From Punctularia strigosozonata HHB-11173 SS5 (lineage: Eukaryota; Basidiomycota; Agaricomycetes; Corticiales; Punctulariaceae): DNA of 64,000 nt. The notes under the pieces are model-generated. The model worked only from the letters and a program-made list of their open reading frames with translations. It searched no databases and was not told where the DNA came from. Below are positions 44,352 to 55,750 of this stretch, piece after piece. Within the stretch, counting starts at the first letter, position 1. Every line of letters starts with the position of its first letter. The position numbers and the translations under genes are program-made. The stretch is from the NCBI RefSeq assembly GCF_000264995.1, contig NW_006767450.1, positions 262,494 to 326,493 on the forward strand, written 5' to 3'.

Positions 44352-47300
44352 ATGCTCACCAAAGTTGCCAACCATCTGATCCAGCACACCTCCCGTGTTG
44401 TCGCCGCCGTTCAGAATCAGTCGAGCCATGCCCTCAAGAACGCGCTCCAGGGACCCTCGACGTCGGGCGGCTTAGGCGGCTGGAACGGCGCGGGCTCGTC
44501 CAGCTACGGTGGCGGCGCTGGCGCTGGCCCCGGGGGTGCCAAATATCACTCCAGCAGTCGATTTTATCATGGCTACACCGTGAGTGTCGTCGCCTCAGCG
44601 GCACTGCGGGCGGAAGTGACTGAAGTCTTGCGTCGTATAGGGCGCCGGGAGGGCGATCACACAAGCGAACACCTCGTCTGCGCAGGACGGACAGTTCGAC
44701 GATGAAGAATCTCAACCCAAGCTCGTGTCTTTGCGCTCATCGCGTGGTCGAAGTTCGAGCGTCGTGACTCGCTCGAAGCTCGGTGTGCTCAAGGCCGTCC
44801 AGCTGCACATTCAATCCCAGAAGACCTTCTCCTCTGTCCTTCAACAGCACCGGTCCAACTCCACGGCCGCCACCGCCACCGACGTACCTCATGAAGCTCT
44901 TGAACCGCCGCCAAAACCGCCGCCAGAGCGCGTCGTATCTACTGACCCCGCGGCCCCGCAAACGGTCAATGCCCCGGACCTTCACCACACACACACCGAG
45001 GACCCGTCCGACGTCGCCCTCCGTGCAGCATTCTCGGACGCCGTTGCTGCTAAGGACGGCGCGAAGGTCCTCTCCCTGGTTGCTACTTTACGCTCGCCCG
45101 CCCACGCCTCCTCCTCCGTGCAGACTTACAACACCGCTTTCTCCGCACTCAACGAGACGCGCAAAATTGGCTCGCCCATCAACGTCATCCTCGAGCTCTA
45201 CAATGACATGGTCGCCCGCTCCGTCCTCCCCTCTCCCCACACCTACACACTGCTCATATATGCCCTCACCTCTCGCGACATGGAGCTTCAACGAGCGATG
45301 ACCCTGATCAAGTACAAGCACGGCCGGCGACAGATATCGAACGGGTGGCAGGAGGTGCCTCTGGAGGACCCGGACGCCTCTCGCCTTGCGCGGTACGAAG
45401 CTGAGAGCGCATCGAGCTTCAGTTCCGCCATGGCCCTGTTCACGAGCCTCACTTCCGTCAGCTCTCAGTGGCGTATCAACTTCAGTCTCTTCGTCAGCCT
45501 CCTACGCTGCGCCGCCCACCACGCGAACATCGATGCCGCCATCCAGATTTTTGCTCAGCTCGAGCGCCAGAAGGACACACTCCCCCCACCGACGGTTTAC
45601 CTGCATATGATGGCCGCATTCGTCAACGCGAACGACTTCTCCGGCGCGCAGCAAATTTTTGCTGAGTTCCTGCAAGCGTCCCGCGAAAGGCGTGTGAACT
45701 GGCCCCAGTCCGGTCCAGCTAGCTCTGGGAACGCGTACGATGCGCTCTCCGACGAGAAGCGCGCCGGGTATGCGCGCATGGGGCAGATCCTGATGTGGAA
45801 CAAGATGATCGAGGCTCACATGCGCGCGGGGAACGATGAAGCCGCGGTTGGACTGCTGGAGGAGATGATGGACTCTCCCGCCGAGCCCATGTTCGGCGAG
45901 ACCGACGTCCCGCCGGCTGCCTCGTCCACGTTCACTACGGTCATCACCGGTTTCTGCCGCTCCGGGGACGTCACGACGGCGCTTACGTGGTTCAACCGTC
46001 TTCTGGAGCACAAAAATGCACCATTGCAGCACCCGTTCGCGTCAAGTCGTGACGTTGTTCGTCCGGATTCGGTTGCGTGGAATGTCATGATGGAGCATCT
46101 CTCCAAGGCGGGCATGGTCGATGATTTCAACCGGTTATACGTCAAGATGAAGGAGTTGCGGAATCAGGACGGCCTCGACGCTCCCGACACAGTCCTCGCC
46201 ATCCACACCAACCTCCGCTCTATCGACTCCAACCCGGACATATCCGATGCGGACGCCGTCAAGCGGCTAGACTTCATCAAGGATCACTGCCTCCCCGACG
46301 ACGAACTGGCGGCGGAGTTCGATCATCTCTACATCGGACAGCGCATCGTACAGCTCTATGTCAAGCATCATGCTGCTGCCCGGGGCGCCGACATCATGGA
46401 GTACTTCGCCGAGCAGTACAAGCGGTTCCTCCCCAACGTGCAGAAAACGAAGGGACCCAAGAATAAGCACGAGGATCGGGCCCACGGGGTCCGCGGTTTC
46501 CTCGACAAGGTCGCTGCTATTCTTCTTGGTCGCTCCACCAACCCGCCCACTTCCGTCCCGCTCCCTCTTGCCCTGCGCGTCGGCCGACTCTGCCGCGAAT
46601 TCGGCCAAGTGCCAACTATCACCTCTGCCGCATTCTATTTGGAACCGTACTACCAAGCGAAGCGGAACGGCGAGTCCATCGTGCTCGAGCCGAAGGATTG
46701 GGAAACGCTGGCTTTGAGCGTGTCTATACTCGATCTTCCGACGAAGGAGGACAAAGTGGTTAGCACACCTCCCAACTTCATCAACGCGGGATCCGCTGCT
46801 TTCCTGAACGACCTGAAAACGTTCGGCGTACCTCTGGACAATCTTGCTCCGTACGTTGTTACGAAGCTCATTCAAGCGGTCTACATCAAACAGGGCGCCG
46901 AGAAGCTGCAGGCGCTCTTTACGCACCTTGGTCGCGAATATGAGCAGCATCTCGACATGAGCCAGATCCGGCAGTTCTCCTCGCCTGTGTTGACAAAGAC
47001 ACCGGCGGAGGACCCTGCGCTCGCGCGCCCGGTGACCCCAGGAGACCACGTTCGCGTGGACAAGGAGCAAGACAAGTTCGTCAGCGAGTGGACTATGCCC
47101 GGTTCCTCTACATCGCCAAACACCGCGTACGCCCGATTCGAGGTCGGCGCGAAGGCTGGGGTGTATCCCACTATCGAGACGATTGGGCGCCTCATCAACG
47201 GCTTGGGCCGCGTGGGCGAAGTCGCGAAGGTGCAGGAACTTTACGACGCGGCGCAGTTGCTCATGAGCGCCCTGAACCACGGCCAGCGAAACTACCTCCA

Positions 47301-48747
47301 GAGGGTATGGTTCACTATCGAGGATCAGATGGTCATCGCCCTTGCGCACGCGGGTCAGGCTGAACAAGCGCACACACACCGGACTCGCGTCATCGAGCAG
47401 GGCGGCGCGCCCTCCGCCGACGCGTACGGCGCGCTTATCCAGTGCGTCAAGGACACCACGGACGACACCGCCAACGCGATGGCGCTCTTTGACGAGGCGC
47501 AGGCGCGCGGTGTGCAACCGAACGTGTACCTCTACAACACCATCATTTCCAAACTAGCCAAGGCGCGCAAAGCTGACCATGCCATCGAGCTCTTCCAGCA
47601 GATGAAGGCGAACAACATTCGGCCAACGTCGGTCACATATGGCGCAATCATCTCTGCATGCTGCCGCGTCGGCGACGCGCACTCCGCAGAGCTCCTCTTC
47701 CAGGAGATGGCGAGCCAACCGAACTTCAAGCCCAGGGTGCCGCCGTTCAACACCATGATGCAGCTCTACACGCAGATCAAGCCTGACCGCAGCCAAGTCC
47801 TTCGATATTATGACGTTTTGCGTGCAGCTGGGGTACGCCCATCCGCGCACACGTACAAGGCGAGTCCGATGCTCGTTGACGCAATTTCGAAGCTAATGGC
47901 GTGTTAGCTCCTTCTCGACGCTTACGGGACGATTGAACCGGTGGACCCGCAGGCGATGGAGAAATTGCTCGAAGAGATCATCAAGGACCCGCACGTGCAA
48001 GTGCAAGGTACTCACTGGGCGTCGCTCATCCATTCCTACGGTTGCGTGCAGAAGAACCTTGACAAGGCTATCGAGATCTTCGAGTCACTTTCCAGCCATC
48101 CTGCCAACCAAGACGTTCAGATGCCCGACTCGTTGGTCTTCGAGGCGCTCATCAATGTCTTCGTTACGCTCCGGCGGCCTGATCTCATTCCTGGTTACGT
48201 GGAGAGGCTGAAGGAGTTTGGTTTGCATATGACCGCATACATCGCGAACCTCCTCATTAAGGGCTACGCCGCCGCCGGACAACTCGACGAATCGCGTCGT
48301 ATCTTTGAGTCGTTGGTCGACCCGCCGATGGGTATAGCCGCTCCCAATAATCACGCCCCCCACGAAGGTGCCCTCGCCGACGCTGTCCCTGCGAACGCGC
48401 CGGTGTTCCGTGAGGCCAGTTCCCCACTAGCTTCGTTATCGATGTGCACGCGCTGATGCTCTGCCTTGCACTACAGCCTTCGACATGGGAAGCAATGATT
48501 CGCGCTGAACTCGGCGCTGGCAATCGTGAACAGGCTTTAGGCTTGCTCGATCGATTACAAGCTAGGTATGTCTCTCCACTGCTACCCCACTGCTAGAAGT
48601 GTTCTGCTCTAACTCCTTCTGCTCCGACTCCTTTCTAGGCAATATCCTCAGGCTGTCTTCAACCGGATAAGTGGTATAATGTTGGAGGACTCCGTATCTC
48701 CTTGGCCCGCTTCACCGTCCGAACCGAACACCTTGTTCGGATCCTGA
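44352..48747 (+). CDS. Mitochondrial pentatricopeptide-repeat protein
   Basis: Long PPR proteins bind organelle RNA and control stability or translation of mitochondrial messages. Five exons (44352-44579, 44641-47859, 47908-48402, 48477-48565, 48639-48747) join in frame to 1379 residues. The N-terminus (MLTKVANHLIQHTSRVVAAV) is basic and amphipathic with no acidic residues, as a mitochondrial presequence should be. PPR motifs are recognisable in the first third (VQTYNTAFSALNETRKIG; HTYTLLIYALTSRDM) and very clearly near the end (PNVYLYNTIISKLAKARKAD; TSVTYGAIISACCRVGD; PPFNTMMQLYTQIKP). The intron at 47860-47907 must be removed and keeps frame only with a GC donor. The donor at 48403 (GTGTTC) is weak, though in frame. 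Gene size and layout resemble fungal Cya5/Pet309-type factors; the target RNA cannot be deduced. It is the last gene before the transposon block. Confidence 0.9.
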
Positions 48748-48904
48748 TTTTCCGACCTTGCCCCGCGTTGTCATCTCGTAGTATATATGCTTCCTAGTCC
48801 GTCGGTCGGCAGTGTGCCGAGGCCACGGCATCTGTATCCATTATTGCATGCAAGACTGTATCATAGAATGCTTCCTAGCCACATCACGACTCTGGATATA
48901 TAAA

Positions 48905-49300
48905 TTATGCCCAATCTGCGCGAAGATTCAGGAAATTGGCCGTTTTGGAGACTGACACCGGTGCTGAAAGACCTGGAATGGAACAGTCCCATGGAACATG
49001 GCCTAGGATTGTCAAAACACGATTCAAGAGCTGTTGATCCTCCAGCGTGTCCTTCGGTAATTGTTCAAGCCACTTCAAGGCCTTCTTCCAGATCCTTTGT
49101 GCGGTAATAGCCTTCAGCAGATGCTGCCAGATACCAATAGCACAAAACAGAAGGTGTACATTCTCGCAGGCTATATGAATAGATATCCTTCCGTCAAGCA
49201 CGGCCTAGCCAGCTTCAGAGCAAAGGTCGCTGAGCAGCTTCGAAGATGAGACCAGCTGACCTAGAATCCAAATGAGATCCTCCATGGCAGGAGTGTCAGA
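48905..49300 (-). pseudogene. Remnant of a repeat-associated ORF
   Basis: A minus-strand frame ending at 48905 (about 98 codons: ILGHVPWDCSIPG, IWQHLLKAITAQRIWKKAL) reads like a protein C-terminus and may continue leftward from 49300 after a stop. The low-CpG, TE-rich setting suggests a decayed transposon-linked gene. I do not recognise the family. It may belong to the same former gene as 49947-50960. Confidence 0.35.
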
Positions 49301-49946
49301 GAACCTAGATCTCCTGCCAAAGAACATTGAGCTTGTTATGCTGGGTAGCGGTGTCGCGCGTAAGAAGTGCAAGTCACTTTATAAGTGAAGAGACTTCTGC
49401 CTGGGTTCCCAAGCCTTATCAGAAAGCTGAGGACTATCCAGTTGAGTTTGGTCTTATAGATAAGAAGGCAATGAAGATGAGAGAGCAGAGGTGAAGGTGT
49501 GAGAACTGGTAGCTAGATGTGACGACTTGAAGAGATAAAGAAGAAACTATAAGACTGAATCCCACTAGGCCACTAGGCAACGGTGCTAGGGCAATTCAGA
49601 ATGAGGCAATTGATCTGACACAAGAACCCAAGCTATGTTACATGAAAACGGACGGTTTCTATACTAACTGACTGAGTCACTGTTGTTTACAGAGATGAAG
49701 GCTGCGCTGCAAGACTATGCTATGAGGCTACATGGATATTGATGGCATCCTGAGTATCTCAAGTACAAACATCTCCATGTGGTTACTATCCGATGGTAGA
49801 ATCTTGTTGCGTCGATGAACCACACAGCCTTGTTCTTGGCAGCAATATAGAGTGACTCACATGGTGACCATCCTATCTTCATCATCCTGCAAGACCCCTC
49901 AACCCTACACCCTGCACAGCTAATCTCACCTGCCCAACGACAAGTT
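49301..49946. other. Repeat-block sequence without recognisable coding
   Basis: This is A+T-richer and CpG-poor sequence between two decayed minus-strand ORF fragments. Nothing definite is seen. Confidence 0.45.
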
Positions 49947-50960
49947 CTATACACTCAACACTGAGTACTGTACGCCCAACAACAAATCATGTATGCCCAG
50001 CAACAAATCCTGTATGCCCGACGACGACTCCTGTATTCCCAACAATGAGTGCTGTACACCCAACAATGAGTGCTGTCTACCTGACAACAATTCCAAGTCT
50101 GACTCATCCTCGTCTGATGTGAGTTGATACACCCAATTGGGATGCAGCCTGATGGGAAGATCGACCTCAGATCCATATTTGTACATTGTTGAGTACTGAA
50201 GCAGTCCTGTGACTGGAAAGGGGTTGGGGTAATGTCCGCAGATATCGTTGTAAGGGAGTGTGAAGCAGCTCTGCTCTGCTTGATGCCATTTGCAGCATAG
50301 AGACGGACGTGACCAATGGGGTGGGTTCAAGTACGCAAGTCATGACATGTACGTCCAAGGTGATCAGCAGGTACAAAGATGGGAATATAATGCCATGGAT
50401 CTTCGGCGAGTGGGAGACCTTTGCTCTTGAGAACCATAGAGAGCATGGTGTAGTGCTTAAAGGCAAAGTATTGGAAAAGCTTGGTGTGAACTTGGCAGAG
50501 TGAAGCAGGAGCAGCTAGAGTAGCAAGGATGACAATTACATCGTCAACATTGTTGTAGATGGCTCGCTGGAAATGCATGTCTGCTGTGATCTGGTTGGGC
50601 CTGTTGTATAGCTGTAACTGAAAGATGTCCCCGAGCTTGGAGTGTGCGTGTAGAAGTGGATGATATGTCATCCAGAACAGACAGGTCTCCTCATTTGGAG
50701 GGATACAGAGGGAATTGGTGTCGAAGATGTGGCCATCATAGGCAGGTGGCTGAAACTGATGCACAGTGTATTCAATGTGCTTGCTACCTTGCTACCGTGA
50801 ACTTGGATAGTTGTCACAGTCTCGCATGTGTACTCGATGGCAAGTGGTGGAGAGTGAGGAATGCAATGATCATCTTCCTGCACATAGGCAGGATAAAGAA
50901 CATTGGCGACGTGGTGAGCAGCAGCGATGAGATATCCAAACATTGTGGTGCAGGTTGAGT
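49947..50960 (-). pseudogene. Decayed minus-strand ORFs of unknown repeat-associated family
   Basis: Three successive minus-strand frames (50943-50668, 50764-50327, 50330-49947) look protein-like and overlap in order, as if one gene had been broken. Segments such as LIAAAHHVANVLYPAYVQED, PPNEETCLFWMTYHPLLHAH and SLCQVHTKLFQYFAFKHYT are not low-complexity. The last frame ends in heptad repeats of the LLGIQ/LLGVQ type, encoded by the 21 bp tandem repeat at 49949-50095. No family was recognised. A multi-exon model with one or two introns cannot be excluded, so broken is the favoured reading rather than proven. Confidence 0.4.
49949..50095. repeat. 21 bp tandem repeat (about seven units)
   Basis: Units start near 49949, 49970, 49991, 50012, 50033, 50054 and 50075, with a core of GTATGCCCARCAACAAATC and variants. 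In the minus-strand frame each unit encodes seven residues (for example LLLGIHD), so the array keeps that frame open. Confidence 0.85.
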
Positions 50961-51100
50961 GAATAATTTTCTGACTTTGTGCTTCCCTCAGTGCAACTCT
51001 TGTGCATGTCTTGGCTAGTGGGAGATTACAAAGCTGGTGGAGTCAGGCACGTGCAAAACAACATGTTTCTGCACCTTTTGCAAAAAGGGTGCAGGACAGC

Positions 51101-51208
51101 CATCTGGTAAAACTCCAGAGCTATAGAAGCTATAGAGTGCTATGGTAGTGCTATGGTAGTACTCTATAGTATATATAGCCTATCAGAGCAATGTAGATTT
51201 TTCCTGAG
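51101..51208 (+). repeat. Hairpin repeat H, copy 1
   Basis: This ~107 bp interspersed repeat runs from CATCTGGTAAAACTCC to GTAGATTTTTCCTGAG, with an internal inverted repeat CTATAGAGT...ACTCTATAG. Other copies are at 56967-57073 (minus), 59320-59426 and 60501-61077 (split by an insertion). It is a MITE-like short element, or a conserved end of a longer one. This copy lies just upstream of the Ulp1-like remnant. No constant target duplication was found. Confidence 0.8.
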
Positions 51209-51222
51209 TACATCAGTGGCTG

Positions 51223-51861
51223 TTGAACGAGTATCTGAGCCATGACCACATCGATGCCATGATGGATTGGCTTTTAGCTCAGCTCTTGTTACTACATCCA
51301 GACCACTCAATCCCAGCTCCTTTGCTCATGCTCGATCAGTTCTTGTATGCATTGGCCAATACCCCATGCTTAGCTCGCCCAGCCACTTGCAATATCAAAC
51401 ATCTGTTGCAGGTTGCAGACTATCATCTCCAAGATAAGCTGGCTCACCACATTCTCTTTGTTGCATCCAGCCCACATAATCACTGGGCTGCATGTGAGAT
51501 TGACTGCAAAAACCGCACCATATGACAGGGTGATTCTATCAACAGGAAGATTCTGCCACACCTCCAGAATGGCATCACAACATGTTACAAGTTTCATAGC
51601 TCAAATTCTGTTGGCTCTCCTTGGACTAGTCAGTCTCTTGACTGTGCTATTCAGATGGATGGATACTCCTACAGGATCATTGCTATTAACACTCTAAAGC
51701 ATTCCCTGTTTGGAGATCAGCTATGGACAAAAGCCTGCTGGGAGTGCCTGCCCATACAGGAGTTTCTAGATATCATGGAGCATTGCTTTGGTTCTAATTG
51801 GGTACACACTCACATTTGTGACTCTATCTTCAACACACTCATAGTATCATCTTTCAGGTAG
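51223..51861 (+). pseudogene. Ulp1-like cysteine peptidase (C48) remnant, transposon-associated
   Basis: Two plus-strand frames (51223-51525 and 51655-51861), with a link between them, match the layout of Ulp1-type domains common in basidiomycete transposons. They show YLSHDHIDAMMDWLL at the start, HNHWAACEIDCKNRTI with the catalytic His and Asp, GDS, and IAINTLKHSLFGDQLW. The segment that should carry the catalytic CG reads SYRIIAINT, and a stop follows CKNRTI at 51525, so the peptidase is probably dead. An intron cannot explain the loss of the Cys. SUMO-protease activity is therefore not expected. Confidence 0.6.
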
Positions 51862-51890
51862 AGTGTAACATACAGAAATTTCATCACAAC

Positions 51891-52668
51891 TTGTTCACCG
51901 AGAAAGTGTTTCTATTGTGCTCGCCAATTGTTTCTCCCCTAGACATCAACCAGACTTCACCACTGGTCACTAGTCTACCTGCCTCTGACAGGCCTTCACC
52001 TGCAGTAACTGGTCCACCTGCCCTGGATACGCCTCCACCTGCTCTTGATTTGCCTCCTCTTACTCTTGATATGCCTCCACCCATGACAAAATCTGCCACC
52101 ACCCGCAAACCTCTGCCCTCAGCTTCCCATGCGCCCATTCAGACATCTTCAACTGCATGTGTAATGACTTTTGCAAGGCGTAAACACTCTCCTGAGCTTC
52201 TACAAAGGAATATTAAAAGGCCAAAGATTGCGGGTGTCATACTACAGACAAACATCATGGTTTTTCCTACACACATCATCACAGACACTCGATGTTCTGA
52301 GACTAAGCATTGCAATTCAAAGCATCCCAAAGCTCTCAAAGATGCTGTCAAAGAAGAGTCATGGGTTAAGGACAGAGCACGCTGGAATGCCTAGAAGAAC
52401 TGGTGCAAGCGGATTGATGTCAACTGCGAGGTTGACGAGGTGCAGCCATGTTCTTTTTGTCATTCAACTTGCAGAAGTGGATCAAGGTCGATACAGTCTA
52501 TGGCACTGAGGGTTTCTGGGAGCATGTCAAGGGGCATTGCCCGCAACCAGGGCTGTATCAGCCTAAAGGTGCGAAGTTGGGAAAAGGTGCCCACACCTTG
52601 GATATTGGCCTTCATGCCATTACAAGGACTAGCATCTCTCCAAACCTTGGTACACTTTCTGAACCATC
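51891..52668 (+). pseudogene. C-terminal part of the Ulp1-linked ORF, with Cys-rich tail
   Basis: A 167-codon frame (51891-52394) carries a Pro/Thr-rich linker (PPALDTPPPALDLPP) and a basic segment (KHSPELLQRNIKRPKIAG). Beyond it an overlapping frame reads KWIKVDTVYGTEGFWEHVKG, a pattern that I recall at the end of Ulp1-linked basidiomycete repeat proteins, where it looks like a zinc-binding module. The solo LTR at 52669 ends the readable part. Probably one decayed gene with 51223-51861. Confidence 0.4.
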
Positions 52669-53183
52669 TGTCAGGGCACGCCTCCCACACTCGCCTCATG
52701 TCCCATTGTTCCCATTTTGGTTCTGCTTCTGTCCCATTTTGTTTGTTTTCCCTAATGCTTCTGCTTCCCTATTTGGTCATGCTCTCCCATGCCTTCCTAG
52801 GCTTCCTGTGCGCTCCTTTTGGCATATTCCCTATTTGTTCTGCCGCTTAGAGCTCCTAGGACCTCCGCGCGTCACGTGGCCTTCCTAGGCCGTTCCCCTG
52901 GTCATGTGTCAGGTGCCCGAGGACCCTCCCCTTCTCTCATTGGACCATCTCTCGTTGCGCTGATGGATTATTCAGCTACTACATAGTTGCCTGTCGCACC
53001 AGGGAGCAACCCAGACTTGTTCTCTCAGTTGCCTCCCTGCCTTGTGCAACAGGTATGTGTATTTCCTTTGTACCTTCGTATATATACTCAGTTGCCTCCC
53101 TGCCTTGTGCGACAGCGTCTCCGCTGCCATCCCAAGGGATCCACGCTGCTCCTAGGAGCTCCAGCGCGTACTCTGACACCATC
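52664..53183 (+). mobile_element. Solo LTR, family A, with 5 bp target duplication CCATC
   Basis: The 510 bp LTR runs from TGTCAGGGCACGCC at 52669 to CGCGTACTCTGACA at 53178 and is flanked on both sides by CCATC (52664-52668 and 53179-53183). TGTCA and TGACA are inverted at the ends. It contains a TATATA box and a duplicated CTCAGTTGCCTCCCTGCCTT segment. There are no internal coding sequences, so it is a solo LTR left by recombination between the two LTRs. Superfamily (Gypsy or Copia) cannot be told from the LTR alone. Confidence 0.92.
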
Positions 53184-54170
53184 TCTGTTAACTCTACCCA
53201 CCACTGCTCCTTCCTTCACCGTCACAGCTGTGAAGGCTCTCAATCTGAAAGAGGGGCATAAGCGGCCATGTACCGGGATTACCAAGAGTTGTAAACCAAA
53301 GGTCGAAGGATATCTGATGCGCATCCAGGGATTTCAGAATATGTGATATCTGGAGTTCTATGACCAGTTCTGTTTGGAACTGAGTATTGTCAAACCACAG
53401 TTGTACCCTTCACAACATACTTTTGTGGGTGTTCTATACGAAGCTTCTGTCACAAATGATCCACTGCACCACACTTCCACCAGGGAGTTTCTCCAGAGCT
53501 TGTTGCACAGGCTGAGCAGTACCTATCTGATTATGCATACCCCAAGACAGGCCCAGTCGCTCTTGCTGTAGATGATTCAAACCTTCATCCCGCCTTCTGA
53601 CCATACTGGGATGGGTCACTCAAGAAGTGGTTTATTCTTGGCAGCTGCATAGACCTTCTTGAGGTTGGCAACATTGACCAGCTTGAAGAAGAGCTCAATT
53701 CAGCAGAGTTTGTCAAGGCAATAGACTTTGATTGTGGATACTCCAGATCCTGTTGCCAAATGTACCTCTCCGCTGATACTTGCTGTCATCCCAATTGATA
53801 CAACAAATGGTGCAGTGTAACTGGCTACATGAGAACAATCTGTCTTAGATCAAGTGTTGCCCGCAGGCTTTGTCATTGTCAGTCTTGCATCAGATGGCAC
53901 TGGAGTTGAGTGCGATCACCACCAACTGTTCGTCAGGGATTGTGATGACATATCTTATGTGATTGCTCACCGGATGGCTCAGGATCCCAGATATTGATAC
54001 ACTTTCAGTCTACATAGCCAGCCATTTGCTATAATCCAAGACATCAAGCATGCTTGCAAGACATTGCGGAATAGTCTGTTCTCTGGTGCTTGATTACTCA
54101 CATTTGGCCAGAGCATAGCACATTACAGACAGGGTAAGATCATCACAATTGATTGCAAAAGGTCTCCGCT
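53184..54170 (+). pseudogene. Scattered remnant of a Ulp1-linked repeat protein
   Basis: Plus-strand fragments such as KRPCTGITKSCKPKVEGYL (near 53260) and LYEASVTNDPLHHTSTREF resemble the N-terminal part of proteins that recur with Ulp1-type genes in agaricomycetes. The recollection is from memory and the fragments are short and broken by several stops. The stretch up to 54170 has no other recognisable feature. Confidence 0.3.
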
Positions 54171-54578
54171 TTATGTGCAAGACATCGATGGTGTAGACAA
54201 GCAAGATGATCGTGCGTCTGCTTGACTCTTCTCTTTGGACACAGTGGATAGGGAGTGGAGGGTGGGATATGAAAAGAGGTGAGGAAGGTCAATCCCCTCT
54301 TCCCCCCTCAAATTTGGAAGCAAGCAGCCAGCGAGGCAACCTCTGCCACCCAAGAAACAGCACTGCCACACATTGCCTCCGCTCTGGTGCATCCACTCTT
54401 GGGCAGGCTGCAGTCCTACAGATCTGGTGCTGGGGGTGCAACAAGAGGGCCACCAATGGTGTATGTGGGGGAAGCCTTAGCTTGGGTGTAGGCCAGGTGC
54501 GAGTGTGATGGCTCACCCAGACTGCAACCCAGACAGGGTGTGCGCACCCGGCTGACCCCCACCCTGCAGTTGAGTTCA
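54171..54578. other. Repeat-block sequence without recognisable coding
   Basis: Several overlapping frames with no domain. It may be the 3' flank of the tyrosine recombinase remnant. Confidence 0.4.
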
Positions 54579-55750
54579 TCAAAAGGTGTGTCGAGGGTTT
54601 CCTGGTAGGAGGCTTTGCATATGCGTGGGCAGTATGCCTCCGACAACTTGCCAGTAGCATAGGAAGGTATCGGATGACCATCGTCCGGCTTTCTTGATGA
54701 TATTGGGAGGCACCCCGGCCAGCAATAATTTGGTGGTGCCGCCTATGTGAAAGGAGTGTCCGGTGAACCGGGTAAGCCTGCTTGAGCCCAGATTGTGTTG
54801 CACTTCGTCATGAAGAACCATCTGGTGAGTGGGCATGGGCCGAAGGATGTTCAGTATGCAAATAGGTGGTCCGCCTTGCCGGGGTTGTTCTAGTACAAGT
54901 AGTGGCAAAGAGCTCAAATGGGGTCCGAGGATCCCTACTGGCGGAGGATGACAACATCCTTGCCCTGGCTATAGTGTACTTTGGTTGAGGGGAGATGGAT
55001 GATGTGGGATGATGAGGAGGGAGATGGGAAGGTGAGGTTGGCTCGACATGGTGATCTCTTTGTGGTGGCCCCAGTTGTTGAGGGCGGGAGGAGCTCTCCC
55101 AAACGGCACTGACCCCACAATGCTACACATGCAGCTGCAAAGATGGCTGTGTCCACTGGGTCCAAAACATTGAGCTTTGCCCTCAGAATGCGCAACATGT
55201 TGTGACTTATCGGGAGGCAAGGCAGGTGGTGGGAACCGGATGGCCAATTATTCTCCACCCCATTCAAGACATATTTGAGCCGTTTGCCACCCTTCCACTC
55301 TGCATTCTGTGCTGCATGCCATGCTTTCAGACCCGCCAGGGCATTCCTGGCTGTGCTACCGGCGTGTCGACCCTCACTTGAAGCAGCAAATGTGCAGAGT
55401 ACCAGCTTGTCTGCTGGAAGTCAGAAGCGCTGCTGTATCTTCTCTTTCCTGCAGATTCTGATGAAGTGACTGATGGTGCCATTATATCCTTTCCATGTAG
55501 AAGGGGCCCACCCATGGTGTAAGGCCCTGGCTAGCTGGTCTTTGGTCGGCCCAGATAACTTGATCTTGTTTGGGTTATGGATCTTGGCTGATCGTGACCT
55601 TGCATGTGGTAACACAAAGTGATTTGTTGAAGGAGTGTCCCATGGGAAAGAGTGAGTCTCTCGTGTTTTGTAGCGGCTAACCAAAGGAGGAGGTGTCAAC
55701 AAGGTGTGTATAAGAGGTGTTGTGACTGCAGTCTGCTGTCCCCCAGTCAC
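54579..55750 (-). mobile_element. Tyrosine recombinase remnant (Crypton-like)
   Basis: Minus-strand frames in order from 55750 to 54579 match basidiomycete transposon tyrosine recombinases. The core-binding part reads HHGWAPSTWKGYNGTISHF; the middle reads ACVALWGQCRLGELLP with the first catalytic Arg region; the end reads TGHSFHIGGTTKLLLAGVPP and GRWSSDTFLCYW with the His and Tyr regions. It is decayed, with several breaks. No reverse transcriptase was seen nearby, so a Crypton is more likely than a DIRS-type element, but the class is not settled. No terminal repeats were identified. Confidence 0.65.

Noticed and set aside
46267-47517. 416-codon minus-strand open frame inside the PPR gene
   Set aside because: Antisense shadow of a GC-rich exon with clear PPR motifs on the plus strand.
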